Of a stretch of 64,000 nt of DNA, positions 1 to 12,000 are shown one piece after another. The DNA lies in contig NW_027507071.1 in NCBI RefSeq assembly GCF_052324685.1, forward strand, positions 93,402 to 157,401. Reading direction: 5' to 3'. The position numbers and the translations under genes were made by a program. The notes below the pieces were generated by a model. It saw only the letters and a program-made list of their open reading frames with translations, searched no databases and was not told the DNA's origin. Source of the DNA: Brachyhypopomus gauderio (lineage: Eukaryota > Chordata > Actinopteri > Gymnotiformes > Hypopomidae). Positions within the stretch are counted from its first letter, which is position 1; every line of letters starts with the position of its first letter.

Positions 1-1868
1 CTGAGACTGTAGGTGCTACTACACCTCTTCCTGGAGTGGTCTTCTCCACCAGTATGGTGGATTTTCCTAAGACTTTTTTGGGGGGGGGTGCTATGAGCCT
101 ATGCGTCGGGCCCTCATGTCTCATCAGACCGACCCCATTGGCAATGTGGGGAGGAAGAGGGGACTGAGGGGCGGCGCAAGGGCATGTCCATGTTCCTCCC
201 CAGATGCTCCAGCGGCCTCGGCGCCTCCTAACCCGCAGACAGACATACATTTGCTATCAAATCAAAGCCCACCCTATCCTCTAAAATATTAATATAAACT
301 GATTCCACTGTAGGTAAGGTAGTTAATCACTGTATGTATAGTGACATAGAACATTTGTGGAATTACGGTAAATTGCAAATAATAAACAAAATACAACATG
401 ACTGTTGTCCACAAACTTTAAATAAATTATGCATGCAATGTATGGATTATATTCAGATATAACCAAAAAACTTCTCTCTGCCTCAGAGGATGAAACATGG
501 ACTACTAAAAGCAACCAGAGCTTCCACTTGCCCAAATAATCCATGTACCTCTGAAGGCAAAGCATGAATGATCTCTGCAGCTTCTGCACTGTTACTGTAT
601 CTTTGTACCAGTACTCTCCTAATAAGGTGATACATAATATTTAAAATAATATAACAGGTTTGATTATTATTATTTACTTAAACTATTTCCGCTCTTAAAA
701 AAAAAAACTCAGGAGTGTTGTGTCCTGTGGTTTTATTTGTTTCTTTGGTGGCATGCTGAAATGAAATGACAAAAAATGTATGTTAAGGTTTCCTGACTAG
801 ACAAGACTAACGTTAATGTTGGACAGTCCGTGTCCCAAACAGCACACTCTGGAACATTACATACTGCACTACTGAAAACACTTCAAACCATGGTGTCCTT
901 TTATTTATTCGTTTATTTGTTTTATTCATTATATTTTATTTTTTACACATTCAGTGTAGTAGCAGTTTTGGACGTGGCCAGAGAGTAATGTAACTTTATG
1001 TTTCAGAGAGCTTTCTGACAAGTTTTAATATAAACGTTAGCTAACCCAAACCCTCCTAGTCTGGTACCATAACAGCACATTGCAATAAAGCTATTTTATG
1101 GTCATATGGTTGGCTATTCATTGCTCTTATCACTGACCTCGCGTTTAACACGGGCGCAAACTACCCGCCGCTCCAGCGAGGCGAGAGCTCGGGTCAGTGA
1201 CATTGACTGTATATATAATGGACGGTACGTCACCGTTGACTCCCATTGTGAGTTTTTGAAGCCACCAAGATGGCCACAAGGACGCTGCCATCTTGAAAAT
1301 TGCAGCCAGAGCATGCGCATTAGAACCGGTAGGCAGGACAGTATCTCCGCCAGAGACCTATCTCCGCTCCGACATTTGTTAGGATACGCCCACCAGTATA
1401 GACACTTTTGACGTTTTACAAAATAAACAAAGGTAAAAGGTTTTAATATTGCTGTCGAGAGTTTTGCTGTCGAGAGTTTCGCGTTCACGTTTGAGCGTCT
1501 GGTATTAGATGTCAACCAACGCAGCTATTAACTGTCAATCACCTTATCGCCACACCCCTTTAAGTAACACTTAATAACTTCTATAAAATCTGTTTATCAT
1601 AGAGAAAAACACTGGAAGAGATACTAACGCAATGGGGTCTTACAGAATTGACAAAATATAATTGCTCAAAAAACTTATTTTACGTGTAATAAAAATTCAA
1701 AGTTTGTCGTCCGGCCCGTTCACCAACATGGGAATGGGCGGGGTTAAAAGTTGTACTGCAGCCAGCCACTAGAGGGCAGCTGACTCACGTTTTAAACGTT
1801 TTATCACGAAAAGAGCTACACAATACTGCTCTAAAACACAGTGCTCTGATAAAGAAGATAAATGGAAT
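1..1868. other. No gene recognised; AT-rich, repeat-like
   Basis: No coding exon is visible on either strand. The short open frames here lack recognisable domains and are not supported by splice signals that lead anywhere. The part around 1195-1350, which contains a TGTATATATAATGGACGG string followed by a GC-richer stretch, looks like a dispersed fish repeat, but I cannot name it. No THAP exon for the transposase fragment that starts at 2126 was found here. Confidence 0.5.
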
Positions 1869-1871
1869 GTA

Positions 1872-2071
1872 TGGAAGCCCATTTCCGCCACCTAAAATAA
1901 AAAATAAAAATTGCTATCTCATTATTTTGAGATACTAAGTAATTATATACTATAGTATCTCAAAATAATGACTTAGTATCTCGAAATAATGAGATAGCAA
2001 TTTACTTAATAATGAGAAAAAAATATATGTGCTGTTTTTTTTTTACTTTAGGTGGTGGGAATGGGCTTTCA
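1872..2071. mobile_element. 200-bp MITE with 25-bp inverted ends and TA duplication
   Basis: The ends are near-perfect inverted repeats: TGGAAGCCCATTTCCGCC on the left pairs with GGGAATGGGCTTTCA on the right, and both ends run into CACCTAAA/TTTAGGTG. The element is bounded by TA on each side. The middle is itself palindromic, with repeated ATTATTTTGAGATACTAAGT-type words. The TA target suggests a Tc1/mariner or PIF/Harbinger-type mobiliser (inference). It lies in what would be the intron just upstream of the copy-1 transposase exon. Confidence 0.7.
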
Positions 2072-2125
2072 TATAAATGTCTGTATTGTAAAGACGACAT
2101 TTTACCCTGATGCTTTTGTCGGCAT

Positions 2126-3110
2126 TTTTCAGGTGCCCTGGATGCTGCTGCTGAAAAAATCAGAGAATTGGAGGCCAAGGTCAGAGAATTAGAATCTCAG
2201 CTCAGGGGCCTGCAAATCAACAGATTTTGTGCAACTGATGAGAAGTTCAGATTCTACACCCGTTTTCCATCAGAGAAGGTATTTTTGATCTTTTGGGAGT
2301 CGGTTGCTCCCTCAGCATCCAGGTTGGTGTACTGGAGTAAAGCACAGAGGAACGAGGGTGTGATGGAAATTGAGAAACCAAGTCCAAACCAAAGACTGGC
2401 ACTTGTGGATGAATTGTTCATGTACTGCTGCCGTGTTGCAGTTGGCCTGAAAGAGAAGGTTCTTGCAGACATCTTTGGGGTCAGCACAACAACTGTAAGC
2501 AGAGTTCTCATCACATGGGCCAACTATTTATACCTGGTCTTGGTTTCAGTGCCAACCTGGATGTAAAGGGAACAGGTCCAAGCAACCATGCCAGAGAAGT
2601 TTAAACAGTACTGTTCAAACGTTAGAGTGATCCTGGACTGTACAGAAATCAGATGCAAAACTCCATCATCGCTTACACTCCAGTCTGAAACATTTTCAGT
2701 GTACAAGAATCACACAACTTTTAGAGCACTGATAGGTGTTGCCCTATGTGGTGTAATCACCTTTGTTTCAAAGCTCTTCACAGGGGCAGTGTCTGACAAA
2801 GAAATAACAAGACAGTCTGGAATTCTCAGCCTACTGGAACCAGGAGACAAGGGCAGACAAGGGCTTTATCATTGACCAGATGCTGTCTGATGTTGGTGCA
2901 ACACTCATCATCCCCCCCTTCAAGAAATCCACCTGCTTCAGCAAGGAGGACACGGAGAAAACACAAGCCATAGCTCGTCTCTGAATCCTGGTGGAGAGAG
3001 CTATCAGAAGAGTCAAAGAATACCACATCTGGGACACAACCATTCCTCTTACCCTTTCAGGCTCAGTGAATCTGCTGTGGACTACCGGTTGTTGTAATGA
3101 CCAACTACCA
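2126..3110 (+). pseudogene. ISL2EU-type DDE transposase, copy 1, decayed
   Basis: This is a relic of the same transposase as the intact gene at 16326-18321. After a TTTTCAG acceptor it reads a coiled-coil stretch (EKIRELEAKVRELESQL), a helix-turn-helix-like block (ADIFGVSTTTVSRVL), the first catalytic Asp in VILDCTEI, a conserved QSETFSVYK block and, near 2870-3020, remnants of the second Asp (FIIDQML) and the Glu region (LVERAIRRVKEY). Exons that are separate in copy 2 are fused here. There are in-frame stops, including TAA at about 2564 and TGA near 2982, and at least one frameshift near 2850. No THAP exon was found upstream. The gene converges on the nuclease pseudogene that starts at 8729 on the other strand. 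Family assignment comes from domain content and the paired layout. Confidence 0.82.
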
Positions 3111-3259
3111 AGGTCCCTTAGATTTAAACAGTGATGTACCTGTCTAAATTATTCTTGTAACACTGGAAGAAACAAAGATACAAAATTATTTATAGTTCTA
3201 TTCATGTTTAATGATGGAATGAAGGTTTTTTGTTTATATTATGTTTTTTTTTTTTTGTT

Positions 3260-3510
3260 ACAGACCTGTAACAACTTCTTTAAGAGGCTTCTCTGTCCTC
3301 CACTCATTACCTGTATTAATGGCACCAGGATGATGTTTCCTCTTGTGAGTCTTGGTTCCTCCCAAGGTTTCTTCCTATAGTTTTTGAAGGAGATTTTCCT
3401 TGACCACTGTTGCCTTTGGCTTGCTCACCAGGATTTTTTTTGTTGTTGATGATTCTGGACTTCTATAAGGGTGCTTTGTGTAAAAACCACTATATAAATA
3501 CATTTCATTT
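3260..3510. repeat. Dispersed fish repeat (SINE/transposon tail-like)
   Basis: The words CTTGGTTCCTCCCAAGGTTT, GAGATTTTCCTTGACCACTG and GGCTTGCTCACCAGG, followed by ACCACTATATAAATA, match the pattern of a very common dispersed repeat in teleost introns. A shorter related piece (CTTCCTGGAGTTTTTCCTTG) lies at about 8929-8950. The exact family cannot be named from memory. Confidence 0.5.
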
Positions 3511-3691
3511 GATGATTAATGTTTATTAAATGTTCCTTTTCTACACAATGTTTGCATATTTCATTAATTAAGGTAACAGGCTGGTAATATAAATACAGAT
3601 TTAATACATATTAGCATGGGGGCATAAAGCACAACTTGTAGGTTACTCCAGGACTAGGGTAGGGAACCACTGCACAAAAACATTGAGTATA

Positions 3692-4377
3692 CAGTGGTAC
3701 CTCGAGATACGAGTTTAATCCGTTCCAGACCCGTGCTCGTATCTCGAACTGCTCGGTTCTGGAAGCAATTTAACAATGTAAAGTATTGTAATTGGTTCCG
3801 GTCCTTAAAAAAGTCACAAAACTAGCGTAAATGTGGGGAAAAAAGACATGTTCTTTATTAATAAAGGCACACGCAACATGTATAATTAAACAATAAAATA
3901 AATGTAGGAGAAATAGTTATTACAGTACAGTAGTATCAATAAACATGGTACAGTACAGTAAGTACGTACTGTAATCCTTAAATGGCGCTGCGGGGGGTGG
4001 GGGGAGTGGGGGGTGTTGTACGAGTCTACTTCACCATACCACACATATGCTTAACAATAGAAACACTTTCACAGTCTAAACGAGACAGGCGAATTAAAGC
4101 TGAGAAGACAAAAGGGAGGGGGGAGGGAGTACGGGGGGTGAGGAACCTGATCGATGCACCGGACACACGTACGTACATGCTGAACAATAGAAATTAACAG
4201 AGAACATGTTTCAACTGTAAAAAATCTTTTTTTCCATATAGTACTGTACTGCCACCTAGTGGTTCATGCTCGTATCTCGAGCGTGCACTCGGGTGTCGAA
4301 CAGAAATTTTGCTCGTCTCGGTGCTCGCATCTTGGATCGCTCGTATATAGAGCAGCTCGTATCTCGAGGTACCACTG
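3692..4377. mobile_element. Non-autonomous mariner-like element, TA target duplication
   Basis: The 686-bp element starts CAGTGGTACCTCGAGATACG and ends with the exact reverse complement, flanked by TA at 3690-3691 and 4378-4379. Further copies of the ATCTCGA/TCGAGAT word occur subterminally near both ends. A TA target with perfect inverted ends is the signature of the Tc1/mariner superfamily. No transposase ORF is visible inside, so it depends on a transposase made elsewhere. It sits between the two convergent genes of ISL2EU copy 1 and is therefore younger than that copy. Confidence 0.8.
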
Positions 4378-5381
4378 TACTGGCAGGCAAAATAAAGTCA
4401 CAATAACAAAAACAATGAATTATGTACAAGAATGTTACATAAAAATGTAGGATATGAGCCCCTTTAATACTAAAATGCTGGCCCATCACTGCACATTCAG
4501 ATAGGTTTCCATATAGGTGTTGAAAAAGAAAAGGTCAAGTTTCATCTTCATTTCCCTGAGCACAGAGTCATCTCGCCAAACTCTCAACTGTGAGGTCGCT
4601 TTTGGTAGATGTGATAAAATCACACCAGAGCAAACCAGTTACTACCAACTGGCCTTGAACCTGCCAAAAGTACTTGTGGTTCCTTTTCAGTTTGGCCTGA
4701 CCATTGATGAACCTGATGTGTGTGGCGTCCGATATACAGTCAATGTTTGGGCATTTGACTTCAGCAAGCCCAAAGGGAAGATGTGCAGAAGGATCATATA
4801 CCTTAGCATCAGGGCTGGTACCAAGGTAAGGTGCATCAGGATGTATTAAAAATCCAGACAGTAACACATCTACATTACACAGGTCACTATACTGCTGCAA
4901 GACCTCTGGCTCTAGGTCAATACCCCTCTTCATGGCTGACGTCTGCCGCACCCCCTTTAGGATCCTGACTGCTAAAGCCTGACTAGATGACTCCCCCTGA
5001 ACATTGCAAACTTCCCCAAATCTGCTGGAGGTCAATCGTGGCTGACGCACTTGCTTCCACAGTGGATTTTCTGACAGGCCCCTTGTGTTCTTCTCAATGA
5101 TGCTGGATAACTCACTAGTGATCTCTAAACTCTCTAAATGGTAAAAGTGATGGTAATTTGGAACAAAATGAAGATGTTGTTCCAAATTTTAGCCATGTAC
5201 TGGAAGCTGTGGGAATAAGGGGGCATTACCATGCTTACTGATTTCTTGTGTTACCACTGGTGGACACTGATATGACTTTAGTGGACTCAAAATTTGGACC
5301 TGTCCCACATGGTTCAGTTCTCTCATATCAGATAAGCCGCACAAGACCTTGCAAATTCCTGGTTGTGGTCTAAGGTCTCTT

Positions 5382-6494
5382 TTTTTTTTGAGTAAATCTT
5401 TTTATTGTCAGTTTTAATTTTAACACTGAACATAGGGGAGCAGAGTACATATATTACAGAGATTTCCATTGCACAGGTTCATAAGACAACACATACACAT
5501 TCATCTCACAGAGTGAGTGAACTAATAAGAGAGAGGAGAATAAAATAAAAAATAAAATAAAATAAAAGAACACCCCAACCCCTCCTTACATAGACATAGT
5601 CCCTAGGCGCTAAGCAAGGAGCTCGTCACTCCATATCTTACTCTGTATCAGGCTTTTACACGATTCTGAACAACAACAGCATATCAGGCCTTGAAGACAG
5701 GGAGAGAGGTCATATCGTTATTCTGGAATTGCTGTAAGTAAAAGCTTTTCCATAAAAGCAAAAAAAGGCTTCCATGATCTTTCAAATTTGGAGAGAGAAC
5801 CGTTCAGAGTGCATCGAATTCGTTCCAGAGTACAATACAGAAGGACATCTCTGATCCACTCGGGATATGTGGGTGGAGCAGGGAGCTTCCATTTTAATAA
5901 AATTAGACGTCTTGCTAATAAGGTCACAAAGGCCACAAAATCAGAGCGATATTTTGGCAAGAACAGTTCAGGTGGTGTAACACCGAATACGGCTGTGACA
6001 GGGTTAGGATCAAACTGTAGCTCCAAAACCTCTGATAGTGTTGAAAAGATTTCAGTCCAGAACGTGAACAGTGATGGGCACTGCCAGAGCATGTGTATTA
6101 GGGAGGCGGGACTTTGGTGGCAGCGATCACATTTTGGGTCCACATCTGGGTAAATTTTGTTAAGTCTAACTTTAGTCCAATATACCCGATGAAAGACTTT
6201 ACATTGGATCATTCCATGTCTGGCACAATAGGATGATGAATGGATCCTATACAATATTTGCTGCCAGTCATCATCGGGCAGGGGCACACCTAGATCCTTC
6301 TCCCATTGTTCTTTAAGATTCAGTAAGGGTGTAGTTTGGACCGAGCTAATTAAGTTGTATAGATGAGAAATAATTTTCTTAAATGTAGTTTGCGGTCTTA
6401 AAAACTCATCGAATGGTGTAGACTGTGGAGTTAGTGGAAACTGGGGGTTCATTGAGTTAGCAAAACTGCGCACTTGAAGGTAACGGAAGAAATC
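5382..6494 (-). mobile_element. 5'-truncated L1-type LINE with 15-bp target duplication
   Basis: The minus strand encodes the C-terminal 251 residues of an L1/Tx1-type ORF2 (5718-6473), recognisable from the zinc-knuckle-like CDRCHQSPASLIHMLWQCP and the following FWTEIF. It is followed by a 3' UTR and a poly(A) tail, seen as T9 at 5382 onwards. The direct repeat GGTCTAAGGTCTCTT occurs at 5367-5381 and again at 6495-6509, which is the target-site duplication of target-primed reverse transcription. The insertion lies in the nuclease pseudogene, whose reading continues on both sides of it. The endonuclease and reverse-transcriptase domains are missing, so the copy is dead. Confidence 0.88.
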
Positions 6495-6611
6495 GGTCTA
6501 AGGTCTCTTAACAGGGCTCCAGCTGATAAAACTGCTGGGTCAGGAAGGGGTCCTAAAAAACAAAAACTATCAGTCCTACCAACCGCTAAAAAGGCGTGGG
6601 CGATGTTAAAA

Positions 6612-7002
6612 CAACAGAACATGAGAGGGAGTATGTTATTTCGAATATCATCATCACAGACGTGATGTTATTCGCGATAACACATGCCCTCAAGTGTTCT
6701 ATTGCTTTCATACAACAATTTTTACAAAATAAAGAGGATAAATCAAAGAAGCCCTGAATTTCATATTGAATATGCTTTAATATTGACAATATCTTCCACC
6801 AAAAACTAGTTCCACATGTATAACGAGTGCTGTCTCTCGTTATAAAGTATTGTCAATATTAAGACATATTCAGTATGACATTTAGGGCTTCTATGACTTA
6901 TTTTCTTTCTTTATTTTGTAAAAACTGTTGTATAAAAGCAACTCTCGAGGTTGTGTGTTATGTTATCATGAATAACACAGTCCCTCTCTATTGCTTAATT
7001 AT
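6612..7002. mobile_element. Long-hairpin MITE inside ISL2EU copy 1
   Basis: The left half (around 6625-6790) is an imperfect reverse complement of the right half (around 6855-6995). Examples are TTTTTACAAAATAAAG against CTTTATTTTGTAAAAA, and GAGAGGGAG with TATGTTATT against AATAACACAGTCCCTCTC. TTAA occurs just outside each side (6605 and 7005 areas), which would fit a piggyBac-type target, but the spacing on the two sides differs, so the superfamily is uncertain. No ORF of note lies inside. Confidence 0.6.
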
Positions 7003-7162
7003 ACCAAATTATATTATTAAAATACTCACCTGGGTATGCTCGATAGAATGTAGACTTAACACAGCTTCGTCCTGGTGCCTTTGGCTTCCGTACCACAAGT
7101 TCATCTATGGGTTCTGGACGAATCCCCTTTAACAAATGCAGAAACAGTCACCAGAAGAGTTA

Positions 7163-7217
7163 CCAGTTAATTAAAACACCTGCCCTGTAGCTACCTTCAC
7201 TGGCCATTTTATCAGGT
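7163..7217. repeat. Dispersed repeat, first of two copies
   Basis: ACCTGCCCTGTAGCTACCTT followed by CACTGGCCATTTTATCAGGT here is nearly identical to a second copy at about 8390-8442 (CTTGCCCTGTAGCTACCTTC...). Both lie in intron-like parts of the copy-1 nuclease region. Family not identified. Confidence 0.5.
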
Positions 7218-8389
7218 CAATACATCACAGTGACCTTAAGTGTACAATTACTGTCTGCAGAGCCGCAGCTGATCTGCAAAATACCCCCTCTGTACCACAT
7301 TCACAGCAGTGACACTGACATTGTTTGGTATATCAGACATAACAGTCCCATGCAAGTATGGGAATGTCATATATAGTATAAGTATATAGCATGGGGCGTA
7401 CACGGGCACTAATATACTGTGAAGACCAACTGCTTGACTGCAGGATGCAACTGTTTACCAACAATTTGAACCTGCAAACTTTAAACTATCAAACTGGTTC
7501 AGACATCTTACCTGGTTCCTTGGTCTGTGCCATGTTTGAAGGACACTAGTGCATGATAGTGGTGGTGGCACTGTTTTTGCCCCCATTGTGCTGTAGTGTG
7601 CAGCTTGAAAAAGCAGTGCAACCAAATGGTTACACAAAGCCGAAGCTGTTTAACACCACAGGCTTCATAACTGCTTGCAGTACAACCTTGAAAGAAAGAA
7701 CAACAACATTAGAATAAAAGATGCAGATGTTACACTATAAGAATACACTCACTCATAAGGAATGGTTAAGTTAAAAAAATCTAATTCTCACAATTTTCCA
7801 CTTAAGTGTAGCAGATTGGCAAAAACATTTTCCCCTATTTCAGTGAAAAAAATGGAGCCGCAAAGCTTAAAAGACTTTGAATCACTGGATGCCAATTATC
7901 ACCCAAACCGTTTCCATAACTACAAGCCCAAAACTTACCTCAATCCACTAAAACAGCATACAAGATCTGTAGGGAGTTCAGACTAGTCGATATGATTCAA
8001 GACATAGAACTTAAGGATTCAGGTGACTCTTGACTTTCAGTAATTAATAGCCACATTAGTATTGCAGCTTCAGTTTAAAACTAAAGCAAAATTTGGAAAC
8101 CCAACATGTATTGGCTGATCAATGTAACTGAAAGGAACAAATTATAAACTTTAAACTGTCCAAAACTGCACCCTATTCACTACATAGTTTTGAGATTAGT
8201 TTTTTTTGTGTGCCTGAAATTAAACTGAGGAACAGTTTAAATCCTACCATGCACTGCATTAGACTTAGGTGTCCAATGATGTGGCAATCCTTACAGCAGT
8301 CCTGAGGACCCCACAGCATTAACATTTCTGCATTTGCCCTCATTTAGTGAACCTGATTCTACTCATTTGTGATATACAAAGAGTTGCCA

Positions 8390-8442
8390 GTTTATTAGAA
8401 CACTTGCCCTGTAGCTACCTTCACTGGTCATGTTATCAGGTG
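8390..8442. repeat. Dispersed repeat, second copy
   Basis: This matches the block at 7163-7217 with few differences, in the same orientation. It may mark the same repeat family inserted twice or a local duplication. Confidence 0.5.
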
Positions 8443-9096
8443 TGTAAGAAGAAATAAAATATAATGCACTAGAGGGCACCGGCTAATGCATGTGGATGTT
8501 TCTAAGGAATACGGAGTAGGGCATCGTTTCGGACTCCTGAACATTGAGAAACCTGTAGTGTATGGGGCTCCTCGTTTTTTCTCATCGACCGGTAACACCT
8601 TGCCTGCACCACTACTTCCTCATTCACTATATCTGACACTGCATTTGAAAGGGGGAGAGTTAGCTTGATTAGCTTACTGACAACTTCACCTGTGGAGAGC
8701 TTGTTACAGACACATCTTGACATTCTCATTTAAAACTGAAAATATGCTGTACTACTTTGTTACATTAACGTTAGATAAATAGCCCTCCGTTAACAGCTAC
8801 TTGCTATAATTACCACTAGTTAACAGGTTTGTTAGCTACTAGCTAGTACAGAGTAGGCTAACTTAGTTAGCTAACTAATGTTTGCAAGTCACTTACCTTG
8901 GGCGCCCAATGGAGAATGGGTTCTTCCTGGAGTTTTTCCTTGCCATGGTCATTTTTTACGGGGTATATACAGAATATTAAGACAACATGAGGGTTAAGAG
9001 AAAACCCTCAACAAACATAAGCTACCATAAACGCATACAATTTTGTACACATGAAAAGCTTGTATTAATATACAGAATCCACTGCCATTTTAGATA

Positions 9097-12000
9097 GATA
9101 GATAGATAGATACATACTTTATTGATCCCGAAGGAAATTTAGCAGCCAGTAGCAGTTACACCAAACAGTTAAGGAGACACACAGCAATTTCACAAAAACG
9201 TATATGACATTCACAAACAATACAAAGACTATACAATACAAGTGTACAATTATCCAGTATCCCGACCAGATTGGTAAAACTGGAAAAAAATGTGCAATGA
9301 CCAGTAGTGCAATGAATGGCATGTGCTTAAAAGTGTCAAAGTGTCGAAAGTATAAAAGTGTAAAAGTGTCAAAGTGTCGAAGTGACCATGATGGAGTGTC
9401 ATCTGTCCCCCTCCCTCTTCCGACTCCACTGGGAGGAGTTGAAGAGTCTAATCGCTCTCGGGACAAATGATTTTCTGAGTCTGTCTGTGGAGCTGCTCTG
9501 TGACAGGAACCTGCCACTGAACTTGCTCCTCTGGTCCATAATGATGGTGTGCAGTGGGTGACCATCATCCTCCATGATGGAGAGCAGTTTGCGCATTGAT
9601 CTCCTCTCCACCACCGTAACCACAGAGTCCAGCTCCACACCAACTACAGACCCTGCACGCCTGACCAGCTTGTCCAATCGCATCTCGTCCCTCTTCTTGA
9701 TGCTCCCTCCCCAGCACACCACAGCGTAGAAGAGGCAGCTGGACACTACAGTCTGATAGAACATCTGCAGGAGCTTCCTACAGATGTTGAATGACCCCAG
9801 CCTCCTCAGAAAGTAGAGCCGGCTCTGCCCCTTTCTGTACAGGAAGTCTGTGTTGGTAGACCAGTCCAGCCTATCATCCAGGTGTAGACCGAGATACCTG
9901 TAGGTCTTCACCATCTCCACATCAACCCCCTCAATAGAGACAGGCTGTGTGGGTGGTCTGGTCCTGCGGAAGTCCACCACCATCTCCTTGGTCTTGGAGG
10001 TGTTAAGCAGCAGGTTGTTCCTGTTGCACCATGCTGCAAAGTCACCCACCAGGTGTCTGTACTCCTCCTCCTGTCCTCCTTGTACACAGGCCACAATGGC
10101 AGTATCGTCCGAAAACTTCTGCATGTGGCACGTCTCAGAGTTGTACTGAAAGTCTGAGGTGTAGAGTGTAAAGAGGAATGGAGAGAGTACAGTCCCCTGT
10201 GGAGCTCCTGTGCTGCTGACCACAGTCTCAGATGTACAGTCCTTCAGCCTGACGTACTGAGGTCTGCCAGTGAGGTAGTCGGTGATCCAGGAGACTAGGT
10301 GCGGATCCACCTTCATCCTCACCAGCTTGTCTCTTAGTAGGAGGGGCTGTATGGTGTTGAAGGCGCTGGAGAAGTCAAAAAACATGACTCTCACAGCACT
10401 GCCCCCCCTGTCCAGGTGAGAGTGGGTCCGGTGGAGAAAGTACAGTACGGCATCCTCCACCCCCACTTTTTCTCTATAGGCAAACTGCAGAGGGTCCATT
10501 GCATGTTGGACCTTGGGTCTGAGCTGGTGTAGAAGCAGACGTTCCAGGGTCTTCATGACGTGTGATGTAAGTGCGACTGGCCTGAAGTCATTGAGCTCAC
10601 TGGGGTGCGGTTTCTTTGGTACTGGAACCAAGCAAGATGTCTTCCACAGTGTGGGGACCCTCCGCAAGCGCAGACTCAGGTTGAAGATGTGCTGTAGGGG
10701 GGCCCCAAGCTCAGCAGCACAGGACTTCAGTAGTCTGGGACACACCCTATCTGGTCCAGCTGCCTTCCTAGAGTGGAGTCTCCTCAGCTCACCTCTGACC
10801 TGTTCTGTAGTGAAGATGAGTGGAGGGGGAGACAGGGGGGCTGCAATGGTCTGCTGGGTGTGAAGAAGGTGAGAAGAGGGGGGAGTGGGGGCTGTCCTGT
10901 CTCTGTTGTCTGCCCATGGGGGGGGTGCATGAATAACAATAGGAGAAGGTGAGGTGTTGATGTCCAGGCAGTCAGAGACTGAAGTAGCAGGAGAAAAGAT
11001 GAGGGGGGAAGTGGAGGAAGTGTCAGCTGGAGCCATAGGGTCTTGAGCAGGGCAGTCAAACCGGTTATAGAAGGTGTTGAACTCGTTGGCTCTCTCACCG
11101 TCACCATCTGTGGCACTGTTCACCCTCTGCTTGCAGCCTGTGATGGTCTTCATACCATTCCATACCTCCCTCATGTTATTTTCCCTCAGCTTCTGCTCCA
11201 CCTTCTTCCTGTAGGAGTCCTTGGCCTCTCGCAAGTGGACTTTGAGCTCCCTCTGTACACTCCTAAGCTCCTCCTGGTTGTTGTCTTTAAAGGCCCTCTT
11301 CTTTTTGTTCAGAAGGCCTTTAACACTGCTGGTTATCCAGGGCTTGTTGTTGGCAAAGCAGCGTACAGTTTTCACAGGAACAACCACGTCCATGCAGAAG
11401 TTCATGTAGTCCGTCATGCAGTGTGTCATCCCCTCGATGTCCTCTCCATATGGCTCCTGCAGAACACTCCATTCAGTGGACTCGAAGCAGTCCCTGAGAG
11501 CCTCTTCAGCACCAGGAGACCATTTCCTGAAGGAGCGTGTTGATGCAGGTTGTCTACGGACCTGGGGCGTGTACTGGGGCTGCAGGTAGACCAGGTTGTG
11601 GTCAGATTTTCCAAGAGGGGGGAGGGGTGTGGCAGTGTAAGCTTCCTTTACATTAGAGTACAGGAGATCAATGGTTCTGTTTTTCCTAGTGGGACAGTCA
11701 ACATACTGGTGGAAAGCAGTGAGTACTGAGTCCAGCGTGATGTTGTTAAAGTCCCCGGAAATTGCTATGTAGGCCTGCGGATAGCGAGTCTGTAGTCTTG
11801 CGATGGATGAGTGAATGACGTCACAAGCGATCTCAGCGTCAGCACGAGGAGGAACGTAAACACAAACAACAATGGCGTGCGATAGCTCTCTGGGCATGTA
11901 GTAGGGCCGTAGACTCACCGCCAACAGTTCAACATCTCGGCAGCAGATGATCTCCTTTACAGTCACATGCCCCGGGTTACACCATCTGTTGTTCACATAC

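Larger units (their letters stand above)
4568..8729 (-). pseudogene. SWIM/YqaJ-type nuclease gene of ISL2EU copy 1, disrupted
   Basis: Read on the minus strand, pieces of a multi-exon gene line up with copy 2 at 19381-21972. They are an RCYRSMRKNEEPHTL block (within 8502-8729), a SWIM-like zinc-finger exon (about 7510-7690, frameshifted around its C-x-H), an exon GIRPEPIDELVVRKPKAPG with a clean GTGAGT donor (about 7027-7130), and the YqaJ nuclease exon (4568 to about 5370, resuming at 6510-6570). The nuclease part has FLIHPDAPYLGTSPDAKV, the LAEVKCPN Glu-x-Lys motif and YFWQVQGQL. An in-frame TAA lies at 5189-5191, and a truncated L1 splits the exon at 5382-6494. In related elements this protein accompanies the transposase; its biochemical role in transposition is not established as far as I know. 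Confidence 0.78.

Noticed and set aside
1106-1515. Overlapping frames on both strands at 1106-1515
   Set aside because: No domain; the sequence looks like a dispersed repeat, and no THAP motif is present.
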